Both the position numbers and the translations under genes were made by a program. The notes under the pieces were generated by a model. The model saw only the letters and a program-made list of their open reading frames with translations, ran no database searches and had not been told where the DNA came from. Positions 31,098 to 40,610 of a stretch of 64,000 bases of DNA are shown here, in pieces. How positions within the stretch are numbered: the stretch's first letter is position 1; every line of letters starts with the position of its first letter. Source of the stretch: JBDHHQ01 sp039586035 (GTDB lineage Bacteria; Gemmatimonadota; Gemmatimonadetes; Longimicrobiales; Gaopeijiaceae); the NCBI GenBank assembly GCA_039586035.1, contig JBDHLD010000010.1, positions 1-64,000 on the forward strand. Reading direction: 5' to 3'.

Positions 31098-32429
31098 CTA
31101 GATCCGGATCTCCACGTGGGCGGCGGAGCGGAGCTCCGCGAGGATCCGCTCCTGCATCTTCTGCTGGGACAGCACGTCGTGGATCTCGGTCCGGACGTCC
31201 TCGAACGTGGCGACGCCGGCCTCCCGCACCTCGATCACCTGGGCGAGGCCGAAGCTGGTTCGGCCTCCCTGGCCGAACTCGATGGGACCCACGATGGCAT
31301 CGGCAGGGACGCCGGCGAGAGCCGCGCTGTAGCCGGGGGGCAGCTGGTTGAGCTGGTCGGTCGCCACCGTGGCCGTGTCGGGGATCGGCCCGGCGCCGAA
31401 CTCCTCCTGGAGCGCGCCGAAGGCCTCGCCCTGCTCCAGCCGGGTTCGGATCTCGGTAGCCGTGGTGCGGGCCCGCTGGAGGTCTTCCTCCGTGACGTCG
31501 GGCTGCACGAGTATGTGGCGGGCCTTCCGCTCGGGTCCTCGCACCCGCTCCACCATGATGAGGTGATACCCGAACTCGGTTTCGATGGGAATGCTGACCT
31601 GGCCGGGGCGGAGCTCGAATGCCGCGTCCTCGAACTCCTTGACGAAGCCACTCCCCCGCCGGAACCAGCCCAGATCTCCGCCCAGCTGTTGCGACCCGGG
31701 ATCGTCCGAGTGTCGGCGGGCCAGCTCCTCGAAGTCCTCGCCAGCCAGGAGCTGCTCCAGGATGTCCTCGGCCTCGGCCATGGCCGCCGCCTTTGCCGAG
31801 TCGGCCGCCTCCGCGTTGAGGACGATGTTGGCGAAGGTGATCGTGGCCGGCCGTTCCGGAAGGGCGTCGCGCTGGCTCTCGAAGAACTCACGCATCTCGG
31901 ACTCCTCGACGATCACCGCACGGCGACCTGCAGCCTGGCGCGCCAGAAACTGCTGTTGGAGGTTCTGCTTGCGAGCCTCCGTCCGTAGATATTCGCGGTA
32001 CTCCGTCAACGTCCAGCCCTGTTGGCTCAAGGCGCGTTGCAGGGCCGCCTGACCACCCATCGTCCGCGTCCTCTGGTCCAGCTCGTCATCGACGATGGCG
32101 TTGATCCGGCCATCGTCCACGGTGATCAGGGTGTCCTTGAGGGCGGCCTGGAGAAGCAGCTGCTCGTTGACCAACGCCTCGAGGACCTGGCTCTGGAGCT
32201 CGGCGAGCGCGGCCGAATCCGTGGGCATCTGCTGGCCGAGCTGAAACATGCGCTCAGTGACCTGGGACATGACGATGGCCGAGTCGCCGACGACCGCCAC
32301 GACCCGATCGACGAACTCGGGGTCGGCCCCGGGCATGCCGGGCAGCTGCGCGGCGGCCGGACGCGGCGCTGTCAGGAGCGTCGCCGCGATGAGCCACGTG
32401 GAGGCGTTGAGTATCGTTCGACCGTTCAC
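31098..32429 (-). CDS. surA: SurA-like periplasmic chaperone / peptidylprolyl isomerase
   Basis: 443 residues with a signal peptide (LIAATLLTAPRPAAAQ). A SurA-type N-terminal helical domain (about 38-170; VDRVVAVVGDSAIVMSQV is the standard opening) is followed by a full parvulin domain (about 185-300; LGGDLGWFRRGSGFVKEFEDAAF) and a second, degenerate parvulin-like region (about 300-420; RKARHILVQP). It helps outer-membrane proteins fold during transit. The start is GTG at 32429, with AGGA 8 bases ahead. It lies downstream of another parvulin gene and directly upstream of pdxA. Confidence 0.9.
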   Translation of the reverse strand: MNGRTILNASTWLIAATLLTAPRPAAAQLPGMPGADPEFVDRVVAVVGDSAIVMSQVTERMFQLGQQMPTDSAALAELQSQVLEALVNEQLLLQAALKDTLITVDDGRINAIVDDELDQRTRTMGGQAALQRALSQQGWTLTEYREYLRTEARKQNLQQQFLARQAAGRRAVIVEESEMREFFESQRDALPERPATITFANIVLNAEAADSAKAAAMAEAEDILEQLLAGEDFEELARRHSDDPGSQQLGGDLGWFRRGSGFVKEFEDAAFELRPGQVSIPIETEFGYHLIMVERVRGPERKARHILVQPDVTEEDLQRARTTATEIRTRLEQGEAFGALQEEFGAGPIPDTATVATDQLNQLPPGYSAALAGVPADAIVGPIEFGQGGRTSFGLAQVIEVREAGVATFEDVRTEIHDVLSQQKMQERILAELRSAAHVEIRI

Positions 32430-32485
32430 TTCAGATCCTGGATGCTCCGTGGGGCCCCGTCTTGCCGGCCGCCGGGGTTCGACGC

Positions 32486-32503
32486 GGGCGCGGGCCCGCG
32501 CCC
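32486..32503. repeat. Perfect 18-base GC palindrome between two parvulin genes
   Basis: The sequence GGGCGC-GGGCCC-GCGCCC reads the same on both strands. A second GGCGGG/CCCGCC-type hairpin lies about 30 bases to the right. Together they make the 138-base gap strongly structured in RNA, which could slow transcription or shield transcript ends. No coding frame is supported in this gap. Confidence 0.5.
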
Positions 32504-32567
32504 AAGCCCTGTGTAACCGAGGCCTTGGCGGCGGGTTCCCCGCCGGGGCTCGCTGGGGTGCCGCCTC

Positions 32568-34019
32568 CTAGGGTGATCCACTCGAGTCCGCAGGCGGCGG
32601 CGCGTTGGGTGCGGGCGCCGGTGCCGGTGCGGGGGCCCCCGTCTCCACGGGCGGTGGATTGCCTCCGAAGCTCTCGACCCGCTCCACCACCTGCGGGACC
32701 GCCGTGGGGAACCACTCACCGCGGTACTCCGTGCGCAGCGCGTACGAGATGACGCCCAGAGGAATCACGTCCCGCTGCCCCTGGAGGATCTCGCCGAGGT
32801 TCTGGTTCACGCGCTGGGCGATGGCTTCCCGCTGCGTCTGTCCTTCGGCGGGGGCGATGTCACGCAGGCCCAGCTGCGCTACCGCCAGCCCGAAGCGGCT
32901 CCGGGCTCGCTCCATGATCGAGTCGGTCTCTTCCTGACCGAGGACGAAGCCCTGGCGCTCGGCTTCGTTCACGAGCAGCTCGGCACGGGCCAGGCTGCGG
33001 ACCATGCCGTCGAGTGCCGAGCTGTCGGCACTGGGGATCTGCGAGCGGAAGGCCGGTGGACGAGCCTGGATGAACTCCTGGAATTCGCCCACGGTGAATT
33101 CCCCGCCGTCAAAGGTGGCTACGGGACGCGCAGCGGCACGGCTCCCCAGCCGTTGGCCCGGACGACGGGCGAGCTCTTGGAGGGCCGGGAAGGTCTCGCT
33201 CCGGATCTCCACGTTGGCCGGCTCCTCGACGCTGGCGACGTAGACCGACTCCGCCGCTGCGACCCTCGCCGCCCGTACCTGTGCCAGGAACTCCACGCGG
33301 TTGTCGTCGAGGGACTCGAGGTGCTTCTCGTCGACGAGGATCACGTGATAGCCGTAGATGGTCTCGACGGGGTCGGATATCTCGCCCGTCTCGAGGGCAA
33401 AGGCCGCGGCCTCGAACGGACCGACCATGTCGCCACGCCCGAAGGTACCCAGGTCACCACCGAGCTCGGCGGAGCCTCTGTCCTGGCTGTACTCCCGGGC
33501 GAGAGCGGAGAAATCCTCGCCGCGCTCCGCGCGCCGCTTGAGGTCCTCGGCAAGGGCGCGCACGCTGTCCCGCTCCGCGTCCGAGGCGCCCGTCCCCAGG
33601 CTGAGCAGGATGTGGCGTGCTCTCACCTCGCCGCCGGGCCCGGATTGCGCCCAGAGGGACGTGAGCTCCTCGTCGGAAACGAGCGTGTCGACCTGAATGA
33701 CCTGGTCCCGCAGGCGGTACACCATCTCCTGTTCGATCTCGGTCCGCACCAGGGGCGATAGGTCAACGGCTTCGAGGAGGGAATCTCCCACGGAGGCCGT
33801 GGCGATCAACGTGTAGTCGATCCAGAGGTCCGCCAACGCTTCGACGATCTCCGGGCGGTTGGGGAGCTGGCTCTGGTTGGCCAGCAGTCGCGCTGCGTGC
33901 TCGATGGTGAGCTGGTGGTCCTCGGCGACGGCCAGAACGTCGGGGTCCGGGCCGTTGTCGCAGCCGCCGAGGACGGCGAGAAGGACCACGGCGATTGCGG
34001 GTCTCTTATGGCGGATCAT
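32568..34019 (-). CDS. Parvulin-type peptidylprolyl isomerase lipoprotein (PpiC/PrsA-like)
   Basis: 483 residues. The signal peptide ends AVVLLAVLGGC, giving a lipidated Cys20. A helical N-domain is followed by one clear parvulin domain (about 130-235: VRARHILLSLG, YSQDRGSAELGGDLGTFGRGDMVGPFEAAAF, TIYGYHVILVD). A long helical region and a Pro/Ala-rich tail (VETGAPAPAPAPAP and on) end the protein. It is an envelope-anchored foldase, perhaps working with the SurA-like protein encoded next. GGAG lies about 8 bases before the ATG. Confidence 0.88.
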   Translation of the reverse strand: MIRHKRPAIAVVLLAVLGGCDNGPDPDVLAVAEDHQLTIEHAARLLANQSQLPNRPEIVEALADLWIDYTLIATASVGDSLLEAVDLSPLVRTEIEQEMVYRLRDQVIQVDTLVSDEELTSLWAQSGPGGEVRARHILLSLGTGASDAERDSVRALAEDLKRRAERGEDFSALAREYSQDRGSAELGGDLGTFGRGDMVGPFEAAAFALETGEISDPVETIYGYHVILVDEKHLESLDDNRVEFLAQVRAARVAAAESVYVASVEEPANVEIRSETFPALQELARRPGQRLGSRAAARPVATFDGGEFTVGEFQEFIQARPPAFRSQIPSADSSALDGMVRSLARAELLVNEAERQGFVLGQEETDSIMERARSRFGLAVAQLGLRDIAPAEGQTQREAIAQRVNQNLGEILQGQRDVIPLGVISYALRTEYRGEWFPTAVPQVVERVESFGGNPPPVETGAPAPAPAPAPNAPPPADSSGSP

Positions 34020-34104
34020 CTACTCCTGCTCCTTGGTTTCGCTCGTTCGGCCGGTCCCCACCCGTCCCGTCCCTTCCCTCGCCGTTCAAACGTCGTCGTT
34101 GTCA

Positions 34105-37100
34105 TCATGCGGCCTTCGCCCGCTCCTTCAGCAGCACGCGAAACGCTCGCGCGAGCGTCTCCGTCACGGAAAGAGGTCCGTGCTGCCGGAGCGTCAGGGA
34201 GAGCGGCGACATTCTCCGAACCTCCACCTCGACCTGCCGATCACGCAGCGGCCGATCCAGCGCGGCCAGCCTCGGGATCACGCCCGGCCGAAAGTTCACC
34301 CGGGCTTCGGTGGGTCCCACGAGGACCCGATCCACGCCGAGTTGTCGACCCAGAAGGCGGAGTACGGCTCCATCCAGGAGGCGCTCGACCTCGCGCGGCG
34401 GTGGCCCGTAGCGATCGGCCAGCTCCTGCCTGAGACTCTCGATCTCCGCTTCGGCGCGGATCTTCGAGAGTCGTCTGTAAAGATGTAGTTTTTGGCCCGA
34501 ATCCGAAATGTACCCCTCGGGAAGCAGCGCCGCGCCGGCCATGCTGACCTCCGGATCGCCCTCCCCGCCCTCCTGTTCGCCCTCCCGGATCCGACGGACC
34601 GTCTGCTCCACCAAACGCATGTAGGTCTCGAGGCCGACGGCGTGGGCGAAGCCCGATTGGTCCGCGCCCAACAGGTTCCCGGCTCCCCTCAGCTCCAGGT
34701 CCCTCAGCGCCACCTGATAGCCACTCCCGAGCTCGGTGTAGTGCTCGAGCACCTTGAGCCGGCGCTCCGCCTCCTCGGCCAGACGCTCGGGGACCATCAG
34801 GTAGCAGTACGCTCTCCGGTCCGAGCGACCGACTCGACCACGGATCTGGTACAGCTGGGCGAGACCGAAGCGGTCTGCCCGGTCCACGACCAGGGTGTTC
34901 GCGTTGGGCACGTCCAGCCCGTTCTCGACGATGGAGGAGCACACGAGAACGTCGGTCTCCCCGTCCACGAAGGCGGTCATGACCCGGTCCAGGGCTCTCC
35001 CGGGCATCTGGCCGTGCGCCACGGCGATCCGCGCCTCCGGCACCAGCATGCGCAGCTTCTCCGCCGCCGCGTCGATCGTGGCCACCCGGTTGTGGAGGAA
35101 GAACGCCTGCCCGCCGCGGTCCAGCTCGCGCTGGATCGCGTCGGTGAGCACCAGGTCGCTCCAGGGCAGCACGTGGGTGATGATAGGCATCCGGTCCCGG
35201 GGCGGTGTCCGGATCAGGGTGAGGTCGCGCAGGCCGGAAAGGCCCAGATAGAGGGTCCGTGGAATGGGCGTGGCCGTGAGCGTCAGAACGTCGACCGACG
35301 CACGCAGCTGCTTCAGGCGTTCCTTGTGCTTCACACCGAAGCGCTGCTCCTCGTCGATCACCAGGAGGCCCAGGTCCTTGAAGGTCACGTCGTCCGACAG
35401 CAGGCGATGGGTGCCGAGGACGACGTCCACCTGGCCTGCGCCCAGTCCCTCCAACAACGCCTTCTGCTCCTTGGGTGTTCGAAACCGGCTGAGGGCCCCC
35501 ACCTTCACCGGAAAGTCTGCCAGGCGCTCCTCGAAGGTGTGGCGGTGCTGCTCCACCAGGATCGTGGTGGGGGCCAGGACCGCGACCTGCTTTCCGTCCT
35601 GAATGGCCTTGAAGGCGGCTCGGACGGCCACCTCGGTCTTGCCGTACCCCACGTCACCACAGATCAAGCGATCCATGGGTCGCGGCGACTCCATGTCCCG
35701 CTTGACGTCCGTAGTGGCCGATTTCTGGTCGGGTGTGTCCTCATAGAGGAATGCCGACTCCATCTCCCGCTGCCATCGGGTGTCGGGCGCGAACGCGAAA
35801 CCCTGGGCGGTCTCCCGGCGCGCGTAGAGGTTCACCAGCTCGGCCGTCATTTCCTCGATGGCCTGCTCGGTCTTCCTGCGTAGCGTCTTCCAGCGCCTCC
35901 CCCCGATGCGGTGGAGCGACGGGGGCTCGGCGTCCTCGGTCTGGCCGACCCACCGCTCGAGCTGATCCAGTCGGTACACGGGAACCCTCAGGAGCTCGCC
36001 GCCGGCGTACTCCACGACCAGCGACTCCATCTCCTCGCCGGCGATGGTCACCCGCTCCAGTCCTCCGAACCGGCCGATCCCGTGATCGAGGTGTACCACG
36101 TAGTCCCCGGGGGAGAGCTGTGCGAGGCTCTCCAGCGACACCGCGCCCCGGAAGCGTCGTCGTCGTCGGAGCCGGCGCGACCGACGGAAGATCTCGTGGT
36201 CCGTGAAGACGCGCAGTGGAGGGCTGGCCAACGGGACGAAGAAGCCCCGATCCACCGACCCCACGGCCACCTGCACGCCCGGAAGCAGACGCCCTTCACC
36301 CCCGAGAATCTCCTCCAGCCGCTCGGCTTGCCCGTCGTTGTCACACAGCAGGAGCGTGCGGTGACCCATGCCCGCTCCCTCGCGTAGGAAGCGCTGCAGC
36401 CGGTCCATGTCGCGGTCGATGGGGGGGGCGGGCTCGGTGGCGAAATCCACGTCACCCCCCGGGTCGGACGTCAGCCTCAACAGGGGGAACCCACCGACCA
36501 GGCCGCCGGCACGGTCCGGCTCGAGGAACAGCGTCTCGGGATCGGGGGGGGACTCCCCGGAGTCGCGGCGCTCGGCGTAGATGCTTTGCACTTGCGCCCA
36601 GGTGCGGGCCATGGCAGCGGCCCAGTCCTGTCCCCGAGTCTGCACCAGGAGCGCGTCTTCGTGCAGCACCTCCAGGAGTGAGCGCCGCGTCCGGCCTCCG
36701 GCATCAGGCCCTTCGCCGAAGTGCACCGGGAGAACGTGCACCTGCTCGGTCTGGCGAATCGAGCGCTGATCCAAGATGTCGAACAGCCGGATCGAGGCCA
36801 CTTCGTCGTCCCAGAGCTCGATGCGTGCCGGATCTGGCGATCCGAACGAGAAGAAGTCGACGATCCCGCCCCGAACGGCGAACTGACCCACTTCCTCGAC
36901 CAGGGGGACCCGATCGAAGCCCCGCGTCTCGAGCGCCTCCACGAGGCCGTCCAGGCCGGGGCGGTCGCCCACTGCCACCGTGAGCCGGAGGTTCGCCAGC
37001 CGGTCCGGGATGGGTGCTCGCTCCTGGAGTGCCCTGACCGTCGTCACCAGGAGCCTCGTGCGGCGGGCGAAGAGCGCTTCCACGGCCTCGACCCGGAGGC

Positions 37101-37416
37101 CCTCGATCTCCAGGTTCGACTCGACCACCTCGTAGGGCAGCGCTTCCCGCTGCGGATAGAGCACGGGCGTGTCGTGTCCGAGGAGTGTCTCCAGGTCGGC
37201 CTCCATGGCGGCCGCCGCTGCCGGATCAGGGCAAACGATCACCCACACGCGGCCCGGCTCCTCGTCGTGAAGCGCCGCGACCAGGGCGGAGACGGCGGAC
37301 CCGTGAAGACCGCCCGCCACGGTGCGCTGGCCCGGCCCGGGAAGGGCGCTCCGCAGCATCCGGAGCGGGGGACTGCTCCGGATCGCGGCTACGACTGCGC
37401 TGGACGATTCAGACAC
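34105..37416 (-). CDS. mfd: Transcription-repair coupling factor Mfd
   Basis: 1103 residues. It removes RNA polymerase stalled at DNA damage and recruits UvrA. A UvrB-like N-terminal region (about 15-340) is followed by a polybasic linker, then the polymerase-interacting CarD-like domain (about 420-500: LSPGDYVVHLDHGIGRFGGLE). Helicase motifs follow: GDVGYGKTEV near 585-594, DEEQRFGVKHKE near 687, TATPIPRTL, and the RVGRSDRRAYCYL motif VI. A TRCF C-terminal domain completes it. The start is GTG, overlapping the end of the BatA-like gene by 8 bases, an odd coupling of a repair gene to a vWA membrane protein gene. Confidence 0.96.
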   Translation of the reverse strand: MSESSSAVVAAIRSSPPLRMLRSALPGPGQRTVAGGLHGSAVSALVAALHDEEPGRVWVIVCPDPAAAAAMEADLETLLGHDTPVLYPQREALPYEVVESNLEIEGLRVEAVEALFARRTRLLVTTVRALQERAPIPDRLANLRLTVAVGDRPGLDGLVEALETRGFDRVPLVEEVGQFAVRGGIVDFFSFGSPDPARIELWDDEVASIRLFDILDQRSIRQTEQVHVLPVHFGEGPDAGGRTRRSLLEVLHEDALLVQTRGQDWAAAMARTWAQVQSIYAERRDSGESPPDPETLFLEPDRAGGLVGGFPLLRLTSDPGGDVDFATEPAPPIDRDMDRLQRFLREGAGMGHRTLLLCDNDGQAERLEEILGGEGRLLPGVQVAVGSVDRGFFVPLASPPLRVFTDHEIFRRSRRLRRRRRFRGAVSLESLAQLSPGDYVVHLDHGIGRFGGLERVTIAGEEMESLVVEYAGGELLRVPVYRLDQLERWVGQTEDAEPPSLHRIGGRRWKTLRRKTEQAIEEMTAELVNLYARRETAQGFAFAPDTRWQREMESAFLYEDTPDQKSATTDVKRDMESPRPMDRLICGDVGYGKTEVAVRAAFKAIQDGKQVAVLAPTTILVEQHRHTFEERLADFPVKVGALSRFRTPKEQKALLEGLGAGQVDVVLGTHRLLSDDVTFKDLGLLVIDEEQRFGVKHKERLKQLRASVDVLTLTATPIPRTLYLGLSGLRDLTLIRTPPRDRMPIITHVLPWSDLVLTDAIQRELDRGGQAFFLHNRVATIDAAAEKLRMLVPEARIAVAHGQMPGRALDRVMTAFVDGETDVLVCSSIVENGLDVPNANTLVVDRADRFGLAQLYQIRGRVGRSDRRAYCYLMVPERLAEEAERRLKVLEHYTELGSGYQVALRDLELRGAGNLLGADQSGFAHAVGLETYMRLVEQTVRRIREGEQEGGEGDPEVSMAGAALLPEGYISDSGQKLHLYRRLSKIRAEAEIESLRQELADRYGPPPREVERLLDGAVLRLLGRQLGVDRVLVGPTEARVNFRPGVIPRLAALDRPLRDRQVEVEVRRMSPLSLTLRQHGPLSVTETLARAFRVLLKERAKAA

Positions 37417-39382
37417 GACTCGCTTCGTGGGTTCCGCCAGGACGATCGGCCTCGGTCTTGGGGCGGCCCGAGCCGCTCCGTGTATGTCCTGGCCCCGCGG
37501 CGGCGAACCAGCTTTCGAACAGGAGGAGGAAGAGCGCGATCAGCAGAAAGGGCCTCCACACCTCGAGCCCCTGGCGGCTGGTGAACACGGCCCGGGTCCA
37601 AGCGGTGCTGTCCCGGGCCAACGAGAGCCGTGAGCCGTAGCGATCCCGGAGGGCCTCCGGCTCGAGTCGGTCGAGAAGTGACTCCTGCACGGGGACGTTC
37701 ACGGCCACTCGGTCGATCACCGAATCCCCCGCCAGCACGTGGTAGATGCCGGCCTGCCTGGTCGAGCGAAAGACGTGGGTACCGTCGATCGGGAGGAGGG
37801 TTCCGTCCGGGAGTCGCACCGCCGTGGCTTCCGCGGGGGCGCGAAGGGGTTGGCCCGCCACGACCGAGGCCGCTCGAGCCCCTGGCAAGGCCGCTCTCGA
37901 GACGATCCACTCGAGAAGAGGCACCATGGTGGCGGAGACAGGCAGCGTCGTGGCCTCGGTATCGAGAGGTGAGGCGATGAGCACGTAGGGTCCGGTTGGC
38001 GCCTGGCCCGCCACCAGCCATGGGTCGCCGGCCGGCAAGTGGGCGAGGACGTCGTAGGCCCCGGACTCCCCCTCGATCGGGGTGAGGGGATGATGGGCGG
38101 AGACCCGCACACCGGTGAGGTCCGTGGGAAGGCCGTCTCCGAGAAGCGGTGCCTCCCCGCCCACCTCCTTGCCGCCGTAGCGCCAGGGTACGCCCGAGGC
38201 CGCCAGACGCCGGTTCAGGGCCGGGAGCAGGGCCGGGTCGGTGGAGGGCACGACCAGGGCCGGGGTGGGTCGACTGCGCCGATCCAGGCCGGCGCCGTCC
38301 ACGGCCACGAGGATCTCCGCATCCGGGGCCGGCACCCGCCTTATGCGCCCCCCCTGTTCCAGCGTGTGGATGGCCTGGGTGAGGAAGAACGGGCTTCCGC
38401 CTTCGAGTGCCAGACCGGGCGCGCGACGGACCGACACTGCGAAGTACCGGCGGTCATCGGTGCTGAGGCTGTCGGGATCCGTCTCCACGTACCCGACCAG
38501 CGGACCCGGGGGATAGGGGCCACCCGGGAGCACGACGGTGGAACCTGGCGAGCCCGCGCTGGCCGCTCGGACGCGCCGTTCCACGATCAATCGGACCCAC
38601 ACCGTGTCCCCCGCCTCGACGCTCGCTTCGCCTACCGAGGCCGCGACGTCCGTGCGCTGTCCGGCGATGGGCGGGAGACCACCGCCCACCAAGACGTCGG
38701 TCAGGTGCCGGTTGGCCGGAGGGTCGGCGCTGGGGCGGTACACCACAACGGGGACGGCCGAGTCGGGAAGGGCGGGCTGACGCTCGGCGAAGGCGGAAGC
38801 CTGGAGATCCGACAGCACGTGCACCTCCCGCGCGTCCAGGTCGGCGTCGGCGGCGATGGCCAGCGCTCGGGCGATGGCGGCGTCGAGCTCCCCGGCCGCG
38901 TCGCTCACGACGGTGCGACGCACGCGGTCGGCGGCGGCCTCGGGTGTGCTGGGCGTCACCAGGTCCCAGGGCTCCCCCACGCGAAGCACCCAGACGCGGT
39001 CTTCGGGCGTGGCCTCATCCAGGGTGCCCAGCGCCAGCCCCTGGAGCTCGTCCAGGACTCGGCGTCCGCCTTGCACGAGCCCCGAGCTCATGGAGTTGTC
39101 CAGAACCATCACGATGGCCGTAGGGTCGTGGACGGCGCCGCGGCCGCGCAGAAACGCCCGGGCGGCGGCCAGGACCACCAGCAGGATCGTCGCGACTCGG
39201 ATCAAGAGCAAAAGGAGCTGGCGAAGGCGGATCTGACGGGCATGCTGCCGCTCGGTCCGCTGCAGATACCGGAGCGCCGGGAAGGGCAGGCGTCGGGTCT
39301 CGTGCCGGTGCACCAGATGGAGGATGAGCGGGACCGCCACCGCGAGCCCCGCCAACAGGAAGAGCGGATTCAGGAACCCCAT
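37409..39382 (-). CDS. BatA-like membrane protein with vWA domain
   Basis: 657 residues. The BatA N-terminal motif (FLNPLFLLAGLAVAVPLILHLVHR) gives a first membrane helix, and a second follows at about 60-80. A von Willebrand A domain (about 90-240) keeps the metal site as DNSMS. A long periplasmic beta-rich region and a final helix (FLLIALFLLLFESWFAAAG) end the protein. Such proteins occur with DUF58 and MoxR ATPase genes and are thought to help assemble metal-dependent complexes. Here DUF58 is immediately upstream, but no MoxR gene is present on this side. It overlaps mfd. Confidence 0.83.
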   Translation of the reverse strand: MGFLNPLFLLAGLAVAVPLILHLVHRHETRRLPFPALRYLQRTERQHARQIRLRQLLLLLIRVATILLVVLAAARAFLRGRGAVHDPTAIVMVLDNSMSSGLVQGGRRVLDELQGLALGTLDEATPEDRVWVLRVGEPWDLVTPSTPEAAADRVRRTVVSDAAGELDAAIARALAIAADADLDAREVHVLSDLQASAFAERQPALPDSAVPVVVYRPSADPPANRHLTDVLVGGGLPPIAGQRTDVAASVGEASVEAGDTVWVRLIVERRVRAASAGSPGSTVVLPGGPYPPGPLVGYVETDPDSLSTDDRRYFAVSVRRAPGLALEGGSPFFLTQAIHTLEQGGRIRRVPAPDAEILVAVDGAGLDRRSRPTPALVVPSTDPALLPALNRRLAASGVPWRYGGKEVGGEAPLLGDGLPTDLTGVRVSAHHPLTPIEGESGAYDVLAHLPAGDPWLVAGQAPTGPYVLIASPLDTEATTLPVSATMVPLLEWIVSRAALPGARAASVVAGQPLRAPAEATAVRLPDGTLLPIDGTHVFRSTRQAGIYHVLAGDSVIDRVAVNVPVQESLLDRLEPEALRDRYGSRLSLARDSTAWTRAVFTSRQGLEVWRPFLLIALFLLLFESWFAAAGPGHTRSGSGRPKTEADRPGGTHEASRV

Positions 39383-39479
39383 GAAGCCCTCCTGGGCCGG
39401 GACCGGTCGCCCCGCCCCCGGATCCGGTCAGGGCGACGCGGATCGGCGGCGTGAGGGGTCAGGAGAGCGGCCGCCCTCG

Positions 39480-40409
39480 TCATCCCAGCCGCTCCCGCTT
39501 GCGGAGGTAGGCCCGCAGCGCGATGGCCATGGGCTGATCCGTGTCCAGGACCACGTACTCGGTGCCTTGCGGTCGCAGGTTCCTCTCCCACTCGGCGAGC
39601 GCCTCTTTCACCGCCTCCCGGTAGTCGAGACGGATGTCGGCGACGCTGACCTGGAGCTCCTCTCCGGTCTCGGGGTCGAAGAAGCGGGCGTCGCTGGCCG
39701 CCGGGAGCTCCCGCTCACCCGGATCGAGCAGGTGGAACACGAGCACCTCGTGCCCGCGGTGCCGGAGGTATCGCAGCGCGGTGAGCGTGGTCTGCTGGTC
39801 CACGAGCAGATCCGAGATCAGGATCACGAGCCCTCTCCGGCGAAGCCTGAGCGCGGCGTCCTTGAGGGCCGACTCGGCCCGGGTTTGCCCCGATCCCTCC
39901 AGCGGGGCCAGCCGGCTCAGGATCTCATGCCATTGCTTGCGCCCACCCGCGGGAGACACGGCGTCGGTGATCTCGTCGTGAAAGGTCGTGAGCCCCACGG
40001 TGTCGCCCTGGCGAACGAGCACCAGCGAGAGCGCCCCGGCGAGGTGTTTGGCGTACCAGAGCTTCGTCGGTACGGTTTCGGCGTCAGACGTCCAGGCCAT
40101 GGAGGCGCTGGTGTCCAACAGGATGTGGGCCCGGAGGTTGGTCTCCTCCTCGAACTGCTTGACGTGATAGCGGTCGGAACGGGCGTACATGCGCCAATCG
40201 ATGTGGCGAAGGTCATCGCCGGGCTGATAGGCGCGGTGCTCGGCGAACTCGGCGGAAAACCCCCGATGCGGTGAGCGGTGCAGCCCCATGATGAATCCCT
40301 CGACGACACCTCTCGCGATGATCTCCAGTCCGCCGAGCTTGGCGAGCTCGACGGGATTCATGAGATCCAGGCGACGGCGCAGGGCCTGCTCCGTCTGTTC
40401 ATTGGCCAT
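39480..40409 (-). CDS. DUF58 domain protein (vWA-like)
   Basis: 309 residues, soluble. It contains the DUF58 hallmark HRGFSAEFAEHRAYQPGDD followed by RHIDWRMYARSDRYHVKQFEEETN at about 48-90, then a vWA fold with the metal motif DTSAS at about 98-102. DUF58 proteins act with MoxR AAA+ ATPases and BatA-like membrane proteins. It is the first gene of the leftward series DUF58 - BatA-like - mfd. The 97-base gap to the BatA-like gene holds no feature I can see. Confidence 0.87.
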   Translation of the reverse strand: MANEQTEQALRRRLDLMNPVELAKLGGLEIIARGVVEGFIMGLHRSPHRGFSAEFAEHRAYQPGDDLRHIDWRMYARSDRYHVKQFEEETNLRAHILLDTSASMAWTSDAETVPTKLWYAKHLAGALSLVLVRQGDTVGLTTFHDEITDAVSPAGGRKQWHEILSRLAPLEGSGQTRAESALKDAALRLRRRGLVILISDLLVDQQTTLTALRYLRHRGHEVLVFHLLDPGERELPAASDARFFDPETGEELQVSVADIRLDYREAVKEALAEWERNLRPQGTEYVVLDTDQPMAIALRAYLRKRERLG

Positions 40410-40610
40410 CTATGACGCCAAACCTATCTTTTGAAGTGACGGGTCCGGACCGTAGGTGGATGCGTCACTGTCCTAAACCGTTGCCGGGTGCGTCCACCTT
40501 TGAGGACGCTTCCCGGCTCCGCGAGCTCCGTGTGCAGGCGGGCCCGACCCCGGACCGTGGCACGACCCGTGCAACCGGGAACGGTGTAAAGTGCGTCCTG
40601 GAGGATGGAA

